The position numbers and the translations under genes are program-made. Positions 22,590-24,977 of a stretch of DNA of 24,977 nt are shown here, in pieces. This stretch comes from an uncultured Varibaculum sp. (GTDB taxonomy: Bacteria; Actinomycetota; Actinomycetes; Actinomycetales; Actinomycetaceae). The stretch covers positions 1 to 24,977 of the forward strand of contig CAMYAU010000008.1 in the NCBI GenBank assembly GCA_947253735.1, given 5' to 3'. The notes under the pieces were generated by a model. It was not told where the DNA came from. It did no database searches and was given only the letters and a program-made list of their open reading frames with translations. Positions within the stretch are counted from its first letter, which is position 1; every line of letters begins with the position of its first letter.

Positions 22590-23885
22590 TTAACTGAGTT
22601 GCCCTTTAGCCTCTAGTTCTACTCGCAAATCCTGAAATGCCGTATAGTTAGCTAAAATATCGATTTGGCCACTGCCGAACATACTAATGGCATGATAGGC
22701 GCTGTTTTCAATTTCGCAGGATACCCCTTGCTTTTGCAAACAATCTTGCACCTTATCGGCGCATTCTCCGGAGACAATAATTCTCGGGGTAGCGCGTAGG
22801 GGGGTGAAATCAATATCTTCAATCCAAGAAGGATCGGTTCCGTCACCAACCCGGGCATTGACCGCTAAGATCGCTCCCGTTGCCCCGGTGTGACGCATAG
22901 TGAGGGCTTCTCGCCATCCTGCGGGATTCTTAGCCAAAAGCAAATGCCCTTTGACCTCCCCTACCTGGCAGGTGGCGTAGCGTCCTGCCACTTCGGTAAC
23001 TAGAGGGATTCCCTGGGCAGCGACAGATAGCGGTGCTCCCAACACGTTTGCTGCTGCCAAAGCCATTAGTGCATTACCTCGGTTTACCAAACCTGGTAGG
23101 TTAACCACTACTGATTGCTTGGCTTGCGGTCCAAACACTTCCATGGCACTACCTGACTTAACCGCTTCGTCCTCTCCGGAAGCCGCTTCCTCTAAACGAT
23201 AGCTCCACGCGGGCTGCGGGCGACGGAAGGTCGGTTCGCCGGTAGAAAACCAATCATCTCCCTCGCGTTTAATTTCTTTACCAGAACGCGGGCAGACCAG
23301 GGAATCGTCAATCCAGCGGGTACCTACACTTACCCACACCTTTTCTTTCCCATCCCAGGCAGCTGAAGTAACCATCGGATCATCGCAATTAGCTACTACC
23401 GTAGCTTGGGGACTAAGAGCTACGGCCTGCCGTAAACGTTCTTCCACATGTCCGACCGCTCCCACTCGATCTAGCTGGTCACGAGAAAGATTCAAATACA
23501 GCAACACCTGGGGTTTAACTTCCGCAGCGACCAGGGGAACATGCATTTCATCAACTTCTAAAACCACATAGGGAGCCGAAGGATTTTCCATAATCGCGGC
23601 GATTACCCCATTTTCCATATTGTCTCCACCGCGATTAGTCGCTACTGATTCCCCTGTCTGTAGTAAGGCGTTCACCAACATTTTTGTGGTGGTAGATTTC
23701 CCGTTAGTACCAGTAACCAAAGCTACCTTTTTCCCGGCAGCCAGTCGGCTCATAATATCGGGACAGATTTTTTGTGCTACTCGCCCGCCAATCATCCCCC
23801 CGGAGCCCTTACCCAGAGTGCGGGAGGTAAAAGCGGCAATTTTCCCGGCAGTAACTGCTAAATATCCTTTAAATCCAAAATTCAT
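22590..23885 (-). CDS. murT: MurT-like Mur ligase domain protein (lipid II isoglutaminyl synthase subunit)
   Basis: MurT activates the D-glutamate carboxylate of lipid II with ATP, and the glutaminase GatD supplies ammonia to give D-isoglutamine. The 431 residues start with a helical, possibly membrane-near segment. ATP loop GTNGKST is at 59-65, NRGGDNMENG at 84-93 and VLEVDEMH at 108-115. The C-terminal DUF1727 part shows AKNPAGW (318-324), DGTDPSWIEDIDF (348-360) and NYTAFQDLR (413-421). The central zinc ribbon usual in MurT is degraded: CPRSG at 198-202 keeps one Cys, and the second CxxC is replaced by FSTGE (213-217). No gatD follows; the gene ends at a hairpin. No Shine-Dalgarno, but TAGTCT sits 6 bases before the ATG. 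Function as a MurT is likely but not certain. Confidence 0.85.
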   Translation of the reverse strand: MNFGFKGYLAVTAGKIAAFTSRTLGKGSGGMIGGRVAQKICPDIMSRLAAGKKVALVTGTNGKSTTTKMLVNALLQTGESVATNRGGDNMENGVIAAIMENPSAPYVVLEVDEMHVPLVAAEVKPQVLLYLNLSRDQLDRVGAVGHVEERLRQAVALSPQATVVANCDDPMVTSAAWDGKEKVWVSVGTRWIDDSLVCPRSGKEIKREGDDWFSTGEPTFRRPQPAWSYRLEEAASGEDEAVKSGSAMEVFGPQAKQSVVVNLPGLVNRGNALMALAAANVLGAPLSVAAQGIPLVTEVAGRYATCQVGEVKGHLLLAKNPAGWREALTMRHTGATGAILAVNARVGDGTDPSWIEDIDFTPLRATPRIIVSGECADKVQDCLQKQGVSCEIENSAYHAISMFGSGQIDILANYTAFQDLRVELEAKGQLS

Positions 23886-23891
23886 GGTTAA

Positions 23892-23897
23892 AGACTA
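23892..23897 (-). promoter_or_regulatory. -10 element suggesting a leaderless MurT-like mRNA
   Basis: TAGTCT on the minus strand is separated from the ATG by 6 bases (TTAACC). No Shine-Dalgarno is seen. It lies in the 73-base gap after the ornithine carbamoyltransferase gene, so the MurT-like gene may have its own promoter. Confidence 0.45.
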
Positions 23898-23958
23898 CAA
23901 GAATTTTTTCTCGGCACCGCTATGGCAAACTAGTGAGATTCTTTACGAAGTCCTTTAG

Positions 23959-24957
23959 CTAGAGATTACCTAAAGTGGCCACCATCACCGCTTTAATCGT
24001 GTGCATGCGGTTTTCTGCTTGATCAAACACAATTGAGCGTTCCCCGCGGAACACCTCATCGGTCACTTCCAGGGCATCTAAACCAGTCTTTTGGTAAATA
24101 TCCTCTCCCACAGTGGTGGCGCGGTCATGGAAAGCCGGCAGGCAGTGCAAAAATTTTGCCTGCTCCCCTGCCGCCTCCATTAGCTGAGAATTCACCTGGT
24201 AGGGTAATAGCAGCTTAATCCGCTCGTCCCATACCTCTTTCGGCTCCCCCATCGAGACCCAGACATCGGTATACAAGAAATCTGCACCCTTAACCCCGGC
24301 AGCCGGGTCATCGGTGTGGGTGATTTTCGCGCCAGTTTGAGCAGCAATTTCATGTGCTTTATCGATCCAGCACTGTTCATTCCACAGCTGCTTCGGCCCT
24401 ATAATCCGCACATCCATGCCCATCATTGCCCCGGAAATCAGTAGGGAATTCGACATGTTATTGCGGGCATCACCCAGGTAAGCAAAAGAAATATCGCTCA
24501 AGTCTCGCCCGGAATGCTCCCTCATAGTTAACTGGTCACAAAGCATTTGGGTAGGATGCCACTCATCGGTTAGCCCATTCCAAACAGGTACCCCCGACAG
24601 GCGCGCCAAAGTTTCTACATCCTCTTGACGACGTCCTCGGAACTCAATCCCGTCATAGAAACGTCCCAGTACTTGCGCAGTGTCTGCCATAGATTCCTTA
24701 TGCCCAATCTGGGAGGCGACCGGGTCTAGAAAGGTTACATGTGCTCCCTGATCATAGGCAGCTACTTCAAAAGAACAGCGAGTTCGGGTAGAAGTTTTTT
24801 CAAAAATGAGGGCAATATTTTTTCCTTTTAGATAAGGCTGTTCAGTTCCTTCATATTTGGCTGCTTTTAACTGCGCCGCCAAATCCAGTAGGTAGCGCCA
24901 CTCTTCGGCGGTGAAATCGAGTTCCTTAAGAAAATGGCGACCAGATAGTAATGCCAC
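23959..24957 (-). CDS. Ornithine carbamoyltransferase (ArcB/ArgF type)
   Basis: Cytoplasmic enzyme that interconverts ornithine plus carbamoyl phosphate with citrulline plus phosphate. It has 332 residues, the length of the E. coli ArgF/ArgI and ArcB branch. The carbamoyl-phosphate loop is STRTR (56-60), followed by HPTQ after NGLTDEW, then the ornithine/catalytic FLHCLPAFHD and EVTDEVFRGE. The stretch DLAAQLKAAKYEGTEQPYLKG resembles catabolic ArcB of the arginine deiminase pathway as much as anabolic ArgF, and neighbours that would decide (arcA/arcC or argD/argG) lie outside the window, so no symbol is given. The start is GTG with AAAGG 8 bases upstream. It may be the last gene of an operon entering from the right. 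Confidence 0.93.
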   Translation of the reverse strand: MALLSGRHFLKELDFTAEEWRYLLDLAAQLKAAKYEGTEQPYLKGKNIALIFEKTSTRTRCSFEVAAYDQGAHVTFLDPVASQIGHKESMADTAQVLGRFYDGIEFRGRRQEDVETLARLSGVPVWNGLTDEWHPTQMLCDQLTMREHSGRDLSDISFAYLGDARNNMSNSLLISGAMMGMDVRIIGPKQLWNEQCWIDKAHEIAAQTGAKITHTDDPAAGVKGADFLYTDVWVSMGEPKEVWDERIKLLLPYQVNSQLMEAAGEQAKFLHCLPAFHDRATTVGEDIYQKTGLDALEVTDEVFRGERSIVFDQAENRMHTIKAVMVATLGNL

Positions 24958-24977
24958 AGTTTAACCTTTCTGTTTAT

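Noticed and set aside
1..24977. CRISPR array, toxin-antitoxin pair, prophage, transposase or defence island
   Set aside because: No regularly spaced repeats, no transposase or phage-like frames, and gene content is typical core actinobacterial chromosome.

Overview
The window looks like the chromosome of an actinobacterium of moderate GC content (about half G+C by eye), most likely a facultative or anaerobic member of the Actinomycetaceae and relatives. Evidence: glnA2 next to glnE, a DUF4191 membrane protein, divergent glgM/glgA and glgC, a Corynebacterium-type glycogen synthase, a Gly-Cys-Val tRNA cluster, a MurT-type ligase, and many starts without a Shine-Dalgarno sequence. The genus cannot be fixed from the sequence alone.

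Layout. (1) 1-2750, plus strand: the 3' end of a DMSO-reductase-type operon, with the membrane anchor DmsC, a TorD/DmsD-family chaperone and a cysteine-rich protein I do not recognise. The catalytic and Fe-S subunits would lie upstream, outside the window. (2) 2791-3077, minus strand: tRNA-Gly(GCC), tRNA-Cys(GCA), tRNA-Val(GAC) and a terminator hairpin. (3) 3297-6648, plus strand: an SPFH/band-7 membrane protein and a BCCT-family osmolyte transporter with long N- and C-terminal extensions. (4) 6772-7671, minus strand: an unrecognised protein with a C-terminal membrane anchor, divergent from the DUF4191 gene at 7807-8511. (5) 8566-13760, minus strand: a tight run glnA2 > glnE > histidine phosphatase (nitrogen assimilation), preceded by an ABC ATPase gene without a permease (13822-14610). 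(6) 14723-17347: divergent glycogen genes, glgM/glgA (minus) and glgC (plus), each followed by a strong GC hairpin. (7) 17461-20431: a small Pro/Gln-rich membrane protein, a SixA-type phosphatase, a 75-residue putative zinc protein and an ABC-F ATPase. (8) 20579-22517, plus strand: a SorC/DeoR-type regulator and a NagD-like HAD phosphatase. (9) 22590-24957, minus strand: a MurT-like ligase and ornithine carbamoyltransferase of the ArcB/ArgF type.

How the genes work together. DmsC, the chaperone and probably the Cys-rich protein serve anaerobic respiration. GlnA2 and GlnE belong to glutamine synthesis and its covalent control. GlgC makes ADP-glucose, which GlgM/GlgA uses for glycogen or maltose-1-phosphate. 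MurT amidates lipid II when paired with GatD. The remainder is housekeeping.

No mobile element, CRISPR array, prophage or obvious defence system is visible. The items most worth a second look are: a MurT that has lost most of its zinc-ribbon cysteines and has no gatD beside it; a glnE/glnA2/DUF4191 neighbourhood from which glnA1, the usual GlnE substrate gene, is missing; the uncharacterised Cys-rich protein of the dms operon; a 17-residue repeat in the BCCT transporter tail; and a recurring -10 element placed 6-7 bases before start codons, which suggests leaderless mRNAs.
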